Source of the DNA: Glycine soja
Lineage: Eukaryota; Streptophyta; Magnoliopsida; Fabales; Fabaceae
Assembly: GCF_004193775.1 (NCBI RefSeq)
Contig: NC_041002.1
Coordinates: 9,646,485 to 9,710,484 of the forward strand
DNA: 64,000 nucleotides
Direction: 5' to 3'
Part shown: piece after piece, positions 46,214-57,754 of the stretch
How the letters are laid out: every line of letters starts with the position of its first letter
Numbering within the stretch: position 1 is the stretch's first letter
The notes under the pieces: model-generated
Databases searched by the model: none
What the model was told of the DNA's origin: nothing
Seen by the model: only the letters and a program-made list of their open reading frames with translations
Translations under genes and position numbers: made by a program

Positions 46214-47053
46214 CTATGTTAATAGAGATATCAGCGAGATGCAATAGATGTGAGGTACGTGTTGTTTGTTGAGGTTGGAAGTGTGCAAGGTGGGAGCAAT
46301 GTTTGAGAATGCAAAGGACATCCAAATCTGACTGATTGTCCTTAATGCATTCCTCTTGAATTTGTATGCTTTGTTGCTCTCCTTTTCTTTAACAAAATAT
46401 TTTCCAGGAATACAAAGCACCATAGCTAGCTTGTTTGGGTCAAAATCATCTTTGTCCTTTAACTTGAAGTAATTACAACTTTGTGCCTTGGGATCTTGAA
46501 AATCAGTCCCTAGGAATTTGTTTATGGTAACTACATCATATCTCACCCGAGTACCATGCACCATTGAAGTCCTAAAGCAGCCAGTCTCTTACTTAGGTAG
46601 AGCATTGGAGTAAAACTCATGCACCAACTTTTCGTTATATTTTAGAGGGAAACTAAGTAGCTTATTCCACTTTCTTTTCTCAATGGTGTCTTGAAATTGT
46701 TGGAGTTCCCCGGGTTCTAGCTTCACCTCGCTCTTAAGATGAAACTTCCTAGGGAGCAACTCCTTAAAATGAGCTTCAACACTTTGATGCAAGAATTTCT
46801 TCACCATGGGAGGTTCCACAGGAGCTAGCTCTGGAGGCTGAACTGGCCGTGGTGGCGGCGGTGGTGGTGAGGACTGAACTAGTGGTGATGGCTGAAACTA
46901 TTCATGGGAGCTGTTAGAGTCAACTTCAACTATAGGAGGAGGTTGTCCATATTTGTTCCTTTCAACAGTTTGTCTTTTGCTAGCAGCAGCTGCTTGGCGA
47001 ACAGATTTTTTTTTATGGCCAATTGCTTGGAAAGGCATTCTGGTGCATGCCAT
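46214..47053 (-). pseudogene. env-like ORF of Athila-like element (plant transposon protein domain)
   Basis: Starts MACTRMPFQAIGHKKK at 47053 with a basic, Ala-rich stretch (KKSVRQAAAASKRQ). Then come an acidic/Pro-rich linker with a stop at about 46898, KKFLHQSVEAHFKELLPRKF and KLVHEFYSNALPK (46589-46819), another stop, and VRYDVVTINKFLGTDF with FDPNKLAMVLCIPG (46214-46564). This is the domain found in the third ORF of Athila elements and in SIRE1. Its role is unproven; the envelope name is historical. TTTTCTGTTTTGTAG directly precedes the ATG, a strong 3' splice site candidate. Confidence 0.7.
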
Positions 47054-47960
47054 CCTACAAAACAGAAAACAACAAAGGACAATGCCATAGGGATAGCACA
47101 GTGAGCTTGCAAAGGAAAAATGAACACATGTTATAAGCACCAAGATAAGAAAAAGGACTAAAAACAATTAGGCAGTGACAAGGGAACACTTTTAAATAGG
47201 AACTAGACCCACACAAATTTTCCAAACTTAAAATAACAAAACATAGAGAACAAACAAATTACACAACATATGGACCCAAGTGAGGTCCCAGAAGATAGTG
47301 CAATTAACTACAAACACAGAAACACATGTGCAAGGATTTAAAAAGTAAACAATTGAATTTCAAGTCCAAAAGAGACAAACACATGAATAAAATAAAACTT
47401 GTCAGCATAACAGTCCACTAGTGGTCCCAAATCAGTCTATTAAATAATTCAAAGCACTAGAATCCTGTTGTGGTCCCAAATCAACACCATATCAAATCCA
47501 CATGGACACAAGTGAAATAGACAAAACAAAAATCACTCATAATTTGTCTCAGCATGTGGGTATAAAAGCATCAAATTATCAACAAGCACAATCACCACTC
47601 AGAGAAACAGTTAAAGCCCCAAAAAATTTCAAAAACAAAACCTAGTTCATGAGCCCAATTTCATTATGTTACCCCTTACCCTAAACACAAAAGAAACTAC
47701 AATTGAAAATCAAATACCCACGACACACCCCAATCACTGGGTTCGACCAAAACTCATAACACAAAAGTTAAAAGGGAAAAAGATTACGGGACCGAGTGAG
47801 AAAAAATGAGGGTGTTGCAGTTTGGTTGTGGGTTTTGTACACTAGAATCGTGAATGGCTCAAAATGGAGTGAACAATCAAGACGAGGCAGAGCAAGGTGG
47901 CTGGCCGACATTTGCAGCGATGCATGCAGACGAAGGTTGGGTGAGATAGGGGTTAGTCGT

Positions 47961-47996
<36 letters not shown>

Positions 47997-49213
47997 AGAA
48001 GAAGGCTGGGAGTGAGGGTTTCACGAAAAGGAGAAGGTTGGGGTTTCAAACATGATTGGAAAAGAAGATTGGGGAATAAAAGAAGTGGTATTGGAAAAAG
48101 GTAAAATACATTAAAAACATGTTTTTTTAACGAGTTTGAGCGTTTTCTCATTTGCTTGATCCAATTTTGGACAGAGAGTAATTGAAACAATTAGAATTAA
48201 AATAACTTTGTCCAGGGGCTCAAGCTTAAGCCATTTTGTTTTGTGCTAAGGCAAAAAACAAACAGAATGCAAACTTGTGCTCCCAAGGTTGGTGATGAAG
48301 CCAATTTTTTTCTAGCTTAAACAAATTATGCAGAAAAAGAGAATTTGCACCAGAATGGAGTTCTTTTCTGCATAATTGGACTTAAAGTCATAAAGGTTTA
48401 CTTGGTCACTTTGAGTAGAAACAAAACTTAGAAAAAATTTTGAAATCAAATCCAAGCCTAAAGAGAAATGCTAAAATAAACATCAAAACACATGAATTAC
48501 CTTCCAATTCATACAAAACTTGAGTTTGAATGCAAGTAATCAATAGATAAGTATCAAGTGAAATTAGGTCAAAACATAACAATGTCTTTAATTGAAAACA
48601 TTAACTTGAAAACACTATCATAACCAACTCAATTTTCATAGTTCAAACCCAAAATCATCACAAGCCTTGAAAATGAACCATAAAAGGAATTATTCATCAT
48701 AAAAGCACCCAACTAACTCCAACTACCAAATGAAACTTCAAACACAAATCCAAGAATGCTAACAATTGAAACTAACTATTATGTCAAACCTTCTAAGCAA
48801 TTAAAATCAAAACTAGCTAACAACACATAATCAAAAAGCACATACAACAACAACAAAGGCTAAAACTAAGTAAAAACATAAAAGACACACCAAAAGGAAA
48901 GAGTGGAGAATTGGGTTGCCTCCCAATTAGCACTTGTTTAACGTCACGAGCATAACATACTGAAGACCTCAAGAGTCATTGAGATGAAGAATTGTTGTGA
49001 GCCTTTCAGCTTCACCCCCTAACTAAGGTTTAAGCCTTTGTCCATTCACTACCCAATTTCTTTAGGATGAGGGATCTTCCAACTCAATTGCACCATAAGG
49101 TATGGCTTCCTTGATCACAAAAGGATCAGACCACTTAAACTTCAATTTTCCAGGAAACAACTTGAGCCTGGAATTGAATAAAAGCCCCTATTGTTCAAGC
49201 CTAAAATCCATTT
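47054..49213 (-). other. Athila-like spacer between pol and env-like ORF
   Basis: Noncoding, AT-rich. Contains a (GA)n microsatellite (about 47966-47991) and repeated AAGCTTAAGCC-like words (48219-48231). Ends, read on the minus strand, with the splice-acceptor-like tract at 47054-47068. Confidence 0.6.
47966..47991. repeat. (GA)n microsatellite
   Basis: GATAGAGAGAGAGAGAGAGA continuing as GA to about 47991. Confidence 0.9.
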
Positions 49214-49790
49214 TCACCACTTTTTATCATGGTAGGCCTTCACTTTTTGCTTGAGAGCCCAATAGGCTTTATTCTCCAATTCCACCGAAAGATGACAAGA
49301 TTTTCCATTCACAATTTGGAAAGGAGATAAGTCAATTGGCGTCTTGAATGCAGTCCTATAGGCCCATAAGGAATCATCAAGCTTTATAGCCCAATCCTTT
49401 CTTGAAGAAGCAACAGTCTTGTCAAGGACCTTCTTGATTTCTCTATTGGATACCTTGGCTTGGCCATTGGTCTGAGAATGGTAGGGAGAAGCTATTTTGT
49501 GTCTAACGTTGTAATGTTCCAAGACTTTCTTCAGTTGTGAATTGCAAAATTTAGTCCTTCCATCACTTATGAACACTTTTGGAACTCCAAAGTAGGAGAA
49601 GATATTCTTAAGAAATTCGATGACTGCCTTGGCATCACTTTTAGGAGTGGCAAAAACTTCCACCCATTTTGAAACATAATCAACAACCACTAGAATGTAT
49701 TCATTGGAGTAAGATGAAGGCAAGAGGCTTACAAAATCAATACCCTAACAGTCAAAGACTTCCATTTCAAGGATGTCCTGAAGTGGCATC
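49214..49790 (-). pseudogene. Athila-like integrase core
   Basis: MPLQDILEMEVFD then TGT-TAG at the GIDF block (Trp codon lost, about 49746), then [34 protein letters not shown] (second Asp), [20 protein letters not shown] (Glu), [19 protein letters not shown] and [20 protein letters not shown]. The HHCC zinc finger is absent because of the upstream deletion. It stays open for 169 codons after the stop. Confidence 0.85.
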
Positions 49791-50270
49791 TCATTCCTTT
49801 CAAAATTCTTCCCATTTCAAGTTGGAGATAGACCAACCTATAGCTCCTTTATTAGCCTTCAAGATTTCAATCAATCTTTCCTCCTTCGAAGTAGATAAAG
49901 AACTATTAATAATGACAGGTTTGCTACCATTTTTTTCAACAAACACATACTTCAAATGTGGAGGCATGATTTTCAACTCAAGCTTAGCTGCCTCCACTTT
50001 CTCATCTTTCTTCAATTCTTAAAGGATTTCTTCTTCCAAAGAAATTTCCTTCAAAGTGTCAAGGTCTTTCAAGCATTCTTCAATTTCTTTTTCCTCTTCC
50101 TCATTGAGAGCTTCAAATGCATCTATAATGGTTTTCTCAAGAGGTAAAGTATTAGATAATTGCTTCTTGGAGTGGATAAAAGCTCCATTAATAATATCCA
50201 TCCGGAAATAGGATTTCTCATCTTTTGGGTGATTCATGGACTCAAACACATTGAATGTGATCTCTTCATC
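49791..50270 (-). pseudogene. Athila-like protease-RT linker and RT N-terminus
   Basis: 50019-50249: MFESMNHPKDEKSYFRMDII, acidic EEEEKEIEECLKDLDTL. 49800-50015: ELKIMPPHLKYVFVEKNGSK, SKEERLIEILKANKGAIGWS, the conserved lead-in to plant gypsy RT. It then joins directly to the integrase segment at about 49795, so all RT catalytic motifs, RNase H and the zinc finger are deleted. Confidence 0.78.
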
Positions 50271-50284
50271 ATTCAGTTAAAGTT

Positions 50285-50680
50285 TTACTTATCATCATAC
50301 ACGTTAACCAAAATCTTGGTCGTGTTCATGAAGGTTCTTCCCAAAATAAGGGGCATTTCAGAGTCTTCTTCCATGTCCATCACTACAAAGTCGGTACAAA
50401 AAATGAATTTATCCAACTTGACAAGTGCATCCTTAAGAACACCATATAGACGCTTAATGGAGATGCCCGCTAATTGGAGGGTTATCCAAGTAGGCTTAAG
50501 ATCAAGATCACCAATCTTTGCCAATAAGGAGAGAGGCATGAGATTAATCCTAGCTCCAAGGTCAAGTAAAGTTTTACCTACCTTGAGATCTCCAATAGTT
50601 ATTGGAATTGTGAAGCTACCCGGATCTTGGAGTTTTGGTGGCAAATCCATTAGGAAGAAGGCACTACACCAAGCAGACAA
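50285..50680 (-). pseudogene. Athila-like aspartic protease
   Basis: Open frame with DPGSFTIPITIGDLKVGKTL, active site LLDLGARINLMPLS (DLG in place of the usual DTG/DSG, normal for Athila-type elements, which read DLGASIN), and IFCTDFVVMDMEEDSEMPLI with LGRTFMNTTK, the C-terminal retropepsin block. Complete domain, 131 residues, no internal stop. Confidence 0.85.
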
Positions 50681-50699
50681 TTGAATTGTATCTTGCTCA

Positions 50700-52176
50700 A
50701 TGAATCTCTACTTGGTGAGAATCTCTTTCATAAACTTGACATAGGTAGGCATTTTCTCCAGAGCTTCTAAAAAAGGAACATTGACTTCCATTCTTTTGAA
50801 AATCTCTAGAAACCTTGCATATTACCTTTCTTTGTCCTTCCTTGTAAAAGCATGTGGATATGGGAGATCCTTGGCAGGAGGATTCACTACCACATTCTTC
50901 TTTTCTTTAGCTATTTGACTCCTTGTTCTCAACTCCCCCTTACACTTCACTACCTCATTCTCACTCTCTTTTTTCTTACTCTCATTTTTTTGCTATCCTC
51001 ACTCTTTTTCTCACTTCCATTTTTTTTAGTCTCTTCCTCAAACTTACTCATCTCATCCTCAATGATTTCTTCAACTGCAACCTCTTGCTCATTTTTCTCT
51101 CTACTCAAGTCACCTACCAACGTACCTCTCCTTGTGGTGATGGGATTGCATTGATCCTTGGGATTAGTTTGAGTGTTGGCGGAGAGTGATCCACTTTTGA
51201 GCTTTTCCATTTCCTTGGCAATTTGTCCCATTTGCACCTCAAGGTTTTTTATAGAAGCATTTGTATTCTTTTGGTTGGTGATAGAGATTTGCATGGATTG
51301 ATTGAGAGTATCCTCCAACTTAGAAGTATGGTCTTGATGAAGAGGTTGATATTGTCGACCTTGTTGAGCTTGATTACCATGAGGTGGTGGTCTACTGGAT
51401 GAACCGACATCTTGCTTCCGACCATGGTTGTTGTTGTTCCTCCAACCTTGATTAAAGCATTATTGTAGGGAGGATTGCCAAAATTTCCTTTCCAGTTTTG
51501 ACTTTCCATATAATTTATTTCTTCTTGGGAGCCACATAGCATGAAGCATTGATCACTTGGGTCACCACCACCACAAAGAGCACAACTTAAAACTTGTTGA
51601 GCACTAGATTGAGTAGCTTGCATACTTTGGAATTGAGGAATTTTTTAAATTTTCTTGGTAAGTGCATCAAGTTGTTGAGTGAGTAACTTGTTTCGGGCCA
51701 AGATTGCATCATGAGAACTTAACTCAAGGACTCATGTCTTTTGCGCAGGAGTGAGAGGTCTATTATGATGAATCTTATAGTCATTATAGGCCACATCAAG
51801 GCCATAAGCTTAGTTTGAGGTCTTAACCCCACCAAGAAAGTGTTAATTTGACCTCCATCATCAAGGCCATGAGTTGGACATTGTCTCAATAGACTATTAA
51901 ATTGCTCCCAATCTTCACAAAGTGGCTCATCAACTCCTTGAGTGAAAGTAGCAATAGTTGTCTTCCTTTGATTGATTTTATATTGAGGGAAAAATTTATG
52001 CAAGAACTTATCACAAAGTTCATCCCATGTCAAAGGAATGTTGGGAGGAATAGCATGGTACCAATGCTCAGCCTTGTCGGCAAGTGAAAATGGGAAAAGA
52101 CTAATACCTATTAAATTATCATCCACTTGATGAACCGTCACCGTATTGCAAATACGAACAAAGCTAGTAAGGTAGG
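50700..52176 (-). pseudogene. Athila-like gag, 5' part cut by a later insertion
   Basis: 51719-52141: capsid domain (LFPFSLADKAEHWYHAIPPN, WDELCDKFLHKFFPQYKINQ, FNSLLRQCPTHGL). 51249-51623: CALCGGGDPSDQC zinc-binding motif and NPPYNNALIK. 50950-51318: coil (QMGQIAKEMEKLKSG) and a charged tail. Three frames are needed. The N-terminus ends at 52176, where the plus-strand gypsy LTR begins. Confidence 0.82.
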
Positions 52177-52463
52177 TGATAACTGCAAAATATGAGCTAA
52201 TTTGATAACCAATTTTGGCTAATAAATGGGTGTAATTTCTTTACTTTATTATTTCTTTTATTGAAACAATGAAGAAATTAACATTTTTGCTATTTTTTAT
52301 CAGCATAAGTCAAGAGAAAAAGAATTCAAGTGCTTTAAAGGGAAATTAAGGCAAAAAGTGGAAGAAAAAATTGAAGAAGTGGACAGCTCGCTTAGCGTGC
52401 GCTCGCACTTAGTGCACAGCTCAGGCTTAACGCACGAAAAAGCCCACAACGAAGCCCAAAGGC

Positions 52464-52493
52464 GTGCTTAGCGTGAGAACTCACGCTAAGCAC
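52464..52493. repeat. perfect 14-bp inverted repeat, 2-nt loop
   Basis: GTGCTTAGCGTGAG AA CTCACGCTAAGCAC, 35 bp upstream of the LTR TATA box. Confidence 0.95.
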
Positions 52494-53153
52494 AAAGTCG
52501 GCGTGAAAATTAAGCTACCTAGAGCCTATATAAGGAGGAGAAAGCAAAAGGGAAAGACACACTGAGTCTCAGAGCTCTCTAGTGAAGAAATCAAAAGTTT
52601 GAGCCTCTCCCTTACTGGAAACCCTCTTTTCTTAGCCATTCCCCATTTTCTTGCTATTATTCATCTAGCCCCTTCTTCTATTAGCCTCTGAAATGTAAAG
52701 CCTCTCATGGCTATAAGAGGCTAAACCCCCTCTGTTGGGAGACTAGCAGCCAATGCCCTTGTAATGTAATTGCTCTTCTTATCTATTAATTCAATTTCAA
52801 TTTCTATTGTCTCTTTTCTACTCTTCATCTCTATTGTGTGGTTTGGCCATCCATGCATTTGTTTTTAGGGGTTATACATTGGAAAATGGTAATGTCTCAA
52901 AAACTGGGGAAGGGAAACTCAACAATGCATTATTAGGGATAGAGTGACTTTATTGTGCCTCTGCATACATCTTCATACTTATGCAATTTATGATTCAATC
53001 TTTGCAAAGGGATTTGGGAGAAAGAATACATAAATTAGGCTTTTTATCATGAGGGATCAGGGTTGAGTATCTTAACAGATGTAGGTGGAAATTGGGAAAA
53101 TAGTTAATAGATAAAAACACTAATATTTCATCAAGGATAGTTAGGCATGCTAG

Positions 53154-54247
53154 TGTTAGACAAGTGGCCTCAGATATCTTAAGAGGGGGGGGGGGGTTGA
53201 ATTAAGATATTCCAAACTATTTCCCCTAATTAAATTCTATTTCACTTTTTACTCAAGTTCTGAATTCCCTTAATGACAATCTTCTTAAATATTAATTCAA
53301 ATGAAACAATTTGAATATGAATATAAAGCAATAATAAATAAAGGAGATTAAGGGAAGAGAAAATGCAAATTCAGTTTTATACTGGTTCGGCCACACCCTT
53401 GTGCCTACGTCTAGTCCCCAAGCAACCCGCTTGAGAGTTCCACTATCTTGTAAATCCCTTTTACAAGTTCTAAACACACAAGGACAATCCTTCCTTTGTG
53501 TTTAGAGATCCTTTACAACAAGAGACTCACAGTCTCTTAATCCCTTAGAGAATGAGAAGAAGAAAAAGAACAAATCTCTCTAGAAAGAGATGGATTTTAC
53601 AGATTGAGCACTCAAATAATTCCTTAATGAATTGCAATTGAATTGGCCAAGGAATTCTTAAGAGGATAAAATGAATTTGCTCTTTGAGAGGATAAGCACT
53701 TTTTTGTTCTGAAAATCTCGGAGCAATTTCGTGTTTAAGTCACATATATATAGACCATTGATGGTCATTAATAAAGCCTTTGAAAAGTTGTGACTCTTGA
53801 AATTATTTTTCTGAAAATCCTTTCTGGTAATCGATTACAGTAATTGTGTAATCGATTACAGCTTTTAAAATTTGAATTAAAACGTTTACTAACTGCTGGT
53901 AATCGATTACCAAAATTGTGTAATCGATTACACAGTCTAAAATTTCGAATTCAAATTTTTGTAGCTGTTATAAAACGTATTTGGCCACTGGTAATCGATT
54001 ACATCCTCTGGTAATCGATTACCAGAGAGTAAAACCTTTGAGAAACACTTTTTTAATTTAAATCACTTGGCCAAACCTTTGCTAATTCAATTAGGAATTC
54101 CCTTCCTAATATTCTAGTTATCATCTTGATGTTGTGACTTGTAATCTTGAAGTATTGTCTTGAATTTAATCTTGAAAAGCCCATTTGCATCAATTGCAAC
54201 ACATCATCATGATCATCATCAAAACATCAAAGGCAATTGCATCTACA
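53154..54247 (-). repeat. 3' LTR of SIRE1 element
   Basis: Minus strand TGTAGATGCAATTGCC...CTTGTCTAACA. Six GTAATCGATTAC palindromes (53825-54025), TATA at 53744-53752, G12 run at 53185-53196. Confidence 0.95.
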
Positions 54248-54262
54248 ATCTCCCCCTTTTTG
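54248..54262 (-). other. polypurine tract of SIRE1
   Basis: Minus strand CAAAAAGGGGGAGAT immediately before the 3' LTR TGTAGATGC; primer for plus-strand DNA synthesis. Confidence 0.9.
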
Positions 54263-54758
54263 ATGATGACAATACAATACCTGAAATCAAGATTCAAGCA
54301 AACAGCAAGCAATTGTATATAGATAAAAAGTGCATGCGTTTACTCCCCCTATATTTCGGAATTCATGATCACTTGATTTCTAAGTTTGTTAAGCTTTTTC
54401 TTAAGCTTTTTCTACAACCTTTTCTCCCCCTTTGGCAACATCAAAAATCCAAAGAACTCGGAAATCAACACAGATATGACAAAGGAGTAGAAAAATATAT
54501 AAATATCAGAGTATAAAACACAAGAAGCCAAACTCACAAAGAAGAAATAATCAAACCAGAATCCAAATAACCGAAAATGTCAACAACCACAAAACATCCA
54601 AGACTGAAATTTAAAAAACCACAAGATAAATAAGCAAAGTACTTAGCATAATAATGTAAATTCTAAGAAACTAAAAGCCAAAATACACGGCTTATAAAAG
54701 ATAAATAATCAGAAACTAAAATCTAAGAAGACGGAGGTGGTGGTGGAAGATCGAAACT

Positions 54759-55860
54759 CTAACGAATGTATCCGACATCCTCTTCAAGCTGTGTAAGATG
54801 AATGTCCATACCGGCAAAGCGTGAATCCAACGAGTCGAAGCGGTCACCAACATAAGAACGAAGACCCCGTAATTCGGAGAGGACTTCATTCATGAGTGCA
54901 GAATCTTCACGTTGAGGAGGAGGTGAAGGAGTACGTTCATCTTGAGGAGGGAGTGCATCCTTCTTCAGCCATTGTCCATTCCGATCTTTACGATACCCAA
55001 AGGAGGTCACTGCACCAGCACCAATTGCAAAGGAACGCTTGACTTGAACAAAGGGTTCATCATCAAGCGGAATTTGAAAATGACGCAAAAACAGAGTAAT
55101 CAAAATATGGATAAGGAAGAGGTGCATTGGCCCGTAATGCCTTATGCATTCGGTACCGAACCAAATGGGCCCAGTCGATCTGACGACCGGTAAGAAAAGC
55201 CCACATAAGAATCAAATCCTCCTCAGAGGCTTGTGCTAAATTTGGAGACCGAGGAAGCAAAATTCTAACCATGATATAATGCATGATGCGATTATCAAAA
55301 GTTAATGACCCGGCCAACAATCTACCGGTCATTTCAGCTTGATCATTGCAAACCATGCGACGAGCATCATGACTCGAATAATCGAATTTCCAGTCATCAA
55401 CAATGGTGCCCTCAAAAGGTGCACCTTGACTGGGTAAATGAGTCAAAGAAAAGAAAAGTGGCTGATCAATGACCATAGAAGTACCATGCACCTCAGACAT
55501 AATAATACCATCCTGAATTTTTAAATTGCAGTAGAAGACCTTTACAAGTTCAGGATAATATGGCAATTTTAATGACATGAAATCAACAAGACCAGAATTT
55601 TGAAACACTTGATAGCAATCAAACGTTTCATCATTAAAGAACTCTACGTCTAGGTACTTAGGGTCTAAGATTATTCTAGAAGAAAACTGAGAAAGGTACC
55701 GTAGACGTTGATCATCGGATGAAAACAGTGTTGATGATCTTGGAGATGACAAAGAAGGAGGAATAGGTGCTGTGGGTGATCCGGATGGGCCGTGACGGCG
55801 ATGGGCAGCAGCGGTAGCGGTGGAGGATGATCCCTTTCTCTTCTTTGATGGCTCTGCCAT
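54759..55860 (-). pseudogene. SIRE1 env-like ORF, one frameshift
   Basis: Starts MAEPSKKRKGSSSTATAAAH with a basic NLS-like run and Ser/Pro-rich segment. A globular region follows (YLDVEFFNDETFDCYQVF, YYPELVKVFYCNLKIQDGII, THLPSQGAPFEGTIVDDW, LLAGSLTFDNRIMHYIMVRI, LILMWAFLTGRQIDWAHLV). The frame changes between 55063 and 55127; the rest (PLDDEPFVQVKRSFAIGAGA) ends in a predicted coiled coil (EVLSELRGLRSYVGDRFDSL...LTQLEEDVGYIR). No signal peptide. The protein's role is unknown and evidence for a true envelope is weak. A palindrome cluster and TATA box lie upstream (56041-56174). Confidence 0.85.
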
Positions 55861-56040
55861 TTGATGAAGTTTTTCTGGATTTTGATCGATGGAAGTGAAA
55901 GAGGAGTGAAAAAGAGGAAGATTGGGCTTTACGGGACGTGATTTGGTGAAGAATTGAGTGAGAATCGAAGGTTTGAAGTTCTAGGTATGGTGGAAAACGT
56001 GGAGGATGCTTTGGCTGCGCAGCAGCTCTGATTTCGTGAG

Positions 56041-56174
56041 TATTTATAGAAGATGACGCATTGTAATCGATTACAGGCCCAATAAGCCTTCTGGTAATCG
56101 ATTACAGGATGTTGTAATCGATTACAGGCTGCCTGTTCATGTGTAATCGATTACACTGGATGGTAATCGATTAC
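56041..56174 (-). promoter_or_regulatory. candidate internal promoter upstream of SIRE1 env-like ORF
   Basis: Five TGTAATCGATTACA / GGTAATCGATTACC palindromes (56062-56075, 56092-56106, 56113-56126, 56141-56156, 56161-56174), then on the minus strand CTATAAATA (56041-56049), 181 bp before the env-like ATG at 55860. The LTR U3 has the same arrangement of palindromes then TATA. Confidence 0.5.
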
Positions 56175-56414
56175 TAGAGCCTATCCTAGGCTAGTTTCTT
56201 AAGAGAATATCTATATTTATGCTCAAATACATCCTATATGACTAATTTTCACTAATAATACACTAAATTCAATCATTCAATTATTATATACACAAGAAAT
56301 CATAAATTCTATCATAAAAACAAGAATTTAAACAAGATCAAACAAAATCATCTACAATCAAAAGGTAAGAGTAAATCAACCAATCAATCAACCATTCAAT
56401 CAACCAATCAATCC

Positions 56415-57750
56415 CTATTTTTCTAAATCTCTTACATCTAAGAGACCTAATTCTCTTCTCATAGAGAAGAACACTTCCTTGGGGAGAGGTTTAGTGAAAA
56501 TATCAGCAAGTTGATTCTTAGTATCAACAAATTCTAATACACAATCTCCCTTTAGGACATGATCTCTAAGAAAGTGGTGTCTAATCTCTATATGTTTAGT
56601 TCTAGAGTGTTGAACTGGGTTTTTGGATAGATTTATGGCACTAGTATTATCACACTTAATAGGTATGCGATCAAGAATGATGCCATAGTCAGATAATTGT
56701 TGCTTCATCCATAAAATCTGTGCACAACAACTACCAGCAGAGATATACTCCGCTTCAGCAGTAGATAAAGCAACACTGTTTTGTTTCTTACTATGCCATG
56801 AGACAAGAGCCGATCCAATAAATTGAAAAGTTCCACTTGTACTTTTTCTACCAGTTTTAGATCCGGCAAAATCAGAATCAGAATATCCTATTAAGTTACA
56901 TGTTGAATTCTTAGGATACCATAATCCTAAATTGATTGTTCCTAATAGATATCTCATGATTCTCTTTACTGCACTTAAATGTGATTGTTTGGGGTTGGAT
57001 TGAAACCTAGCACACATGCATACACTAAACATAATATCAGGTCTACTAGCAGATAAATAAAGAAGAGATCCGATCATACCTCGATATTGTTTTATGTCTA
57101 TAGACTGACCAGATTCATCTTTATCTAAGTAACAATTAGTGCTCATCGGTGTAGACATGTGTTTTGCACTATCCATCCCAAATCTTTTGATCAATTCCTT
57201 GCAGTATTTGGATTGATTGATGAATATACCTTCTTGAGTTTGCTTGATTTGTAATCCCAGAAAGTACTTTAGTTCTCCCATCATTGACATTTCAAATTCA
57301 CTTTGCATATCAAGGGAAAACTCCTTGCACAATGAATCATTAGTGGATCCAAAAATTATATCATCAACATATATTTGAACCAACAAAATATCATTATGCT
57401 TTCTCTTTATGAACAATGTGGTATCCACTTTACCTCTGGAGAAATCTTTTTCTAGAAGAAAATTGCTTAATCGTTCATACCATGCCCTAGGGGCTTGTTT
57501 CAAACCATAAAGAGCCTTTTGTAATTTATAAACATGGTTTGGTTTATCAGGAATTTCAAAACCAGGGGGTTGTTCAACATATACCTCTTCTTGAATTAAG
57601 CCATTTAGAAAGGCACTCTTAACATCCATTTGATAAAGTTTAAAATTCATAATGGATGCATATGCCAATAGCATTCTAATGGCTTCTAATCTTGCAACAG
57701 GAGCATATGTTTCTTCATAGTCTATTCCTTCTTCTTGATTATACCCTTTT
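56415..57750 (-). pseudogene. SIRE1 reverse transcriptase and RNase H
   Basis: 56415-57674 is open for 419 codons: [43 protein letters not shown], catalytic [32 protein letters not shown], then RNase H with [47 protein letters not shown] and [13 protein letters not shown]. All catalytic residues are present. It is separated from integrase by a one-base frameshift near 57755 (AAAGCCAGTTAG region), so the polyprotein is broken. Confidence 0.93.
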
Positions 57751-57754
57751 GCTA

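Larger units (their letters stand above)
41340..52176 (-). mobile_element. Athila-like Ty3/gypsy element with env-like ORF, internally deleted
   Basis: Minus strand. 3' LTR 41340-42821, PPT 42822-42836 (complement of ACTCCCCCAAACTTG), env-like ORF 46214-47053, spacer of about 2 kb, integrase 49214-49790, RT N-terminal remnant 49800-50015, protease 50285-50680, gag 50700-52176. The gag is interrupted at 52176 by a plus-strand gypsy; its 5' part and 5' LTR would lie beyond base 64000. RT core, RNase H and the integrase zinc finger are missing. A solo LTR (about 43775-45053) sits between PPT and env. Confidence 0.83.

Noticed and set aside
47796..48104. 102-codon plus-strand frame with Arg/Glu repeats
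   Set aside because: It is the translation of a (GA)n microsatellite in the Athila spacer, and the opposite strand is open as well for the same reason.
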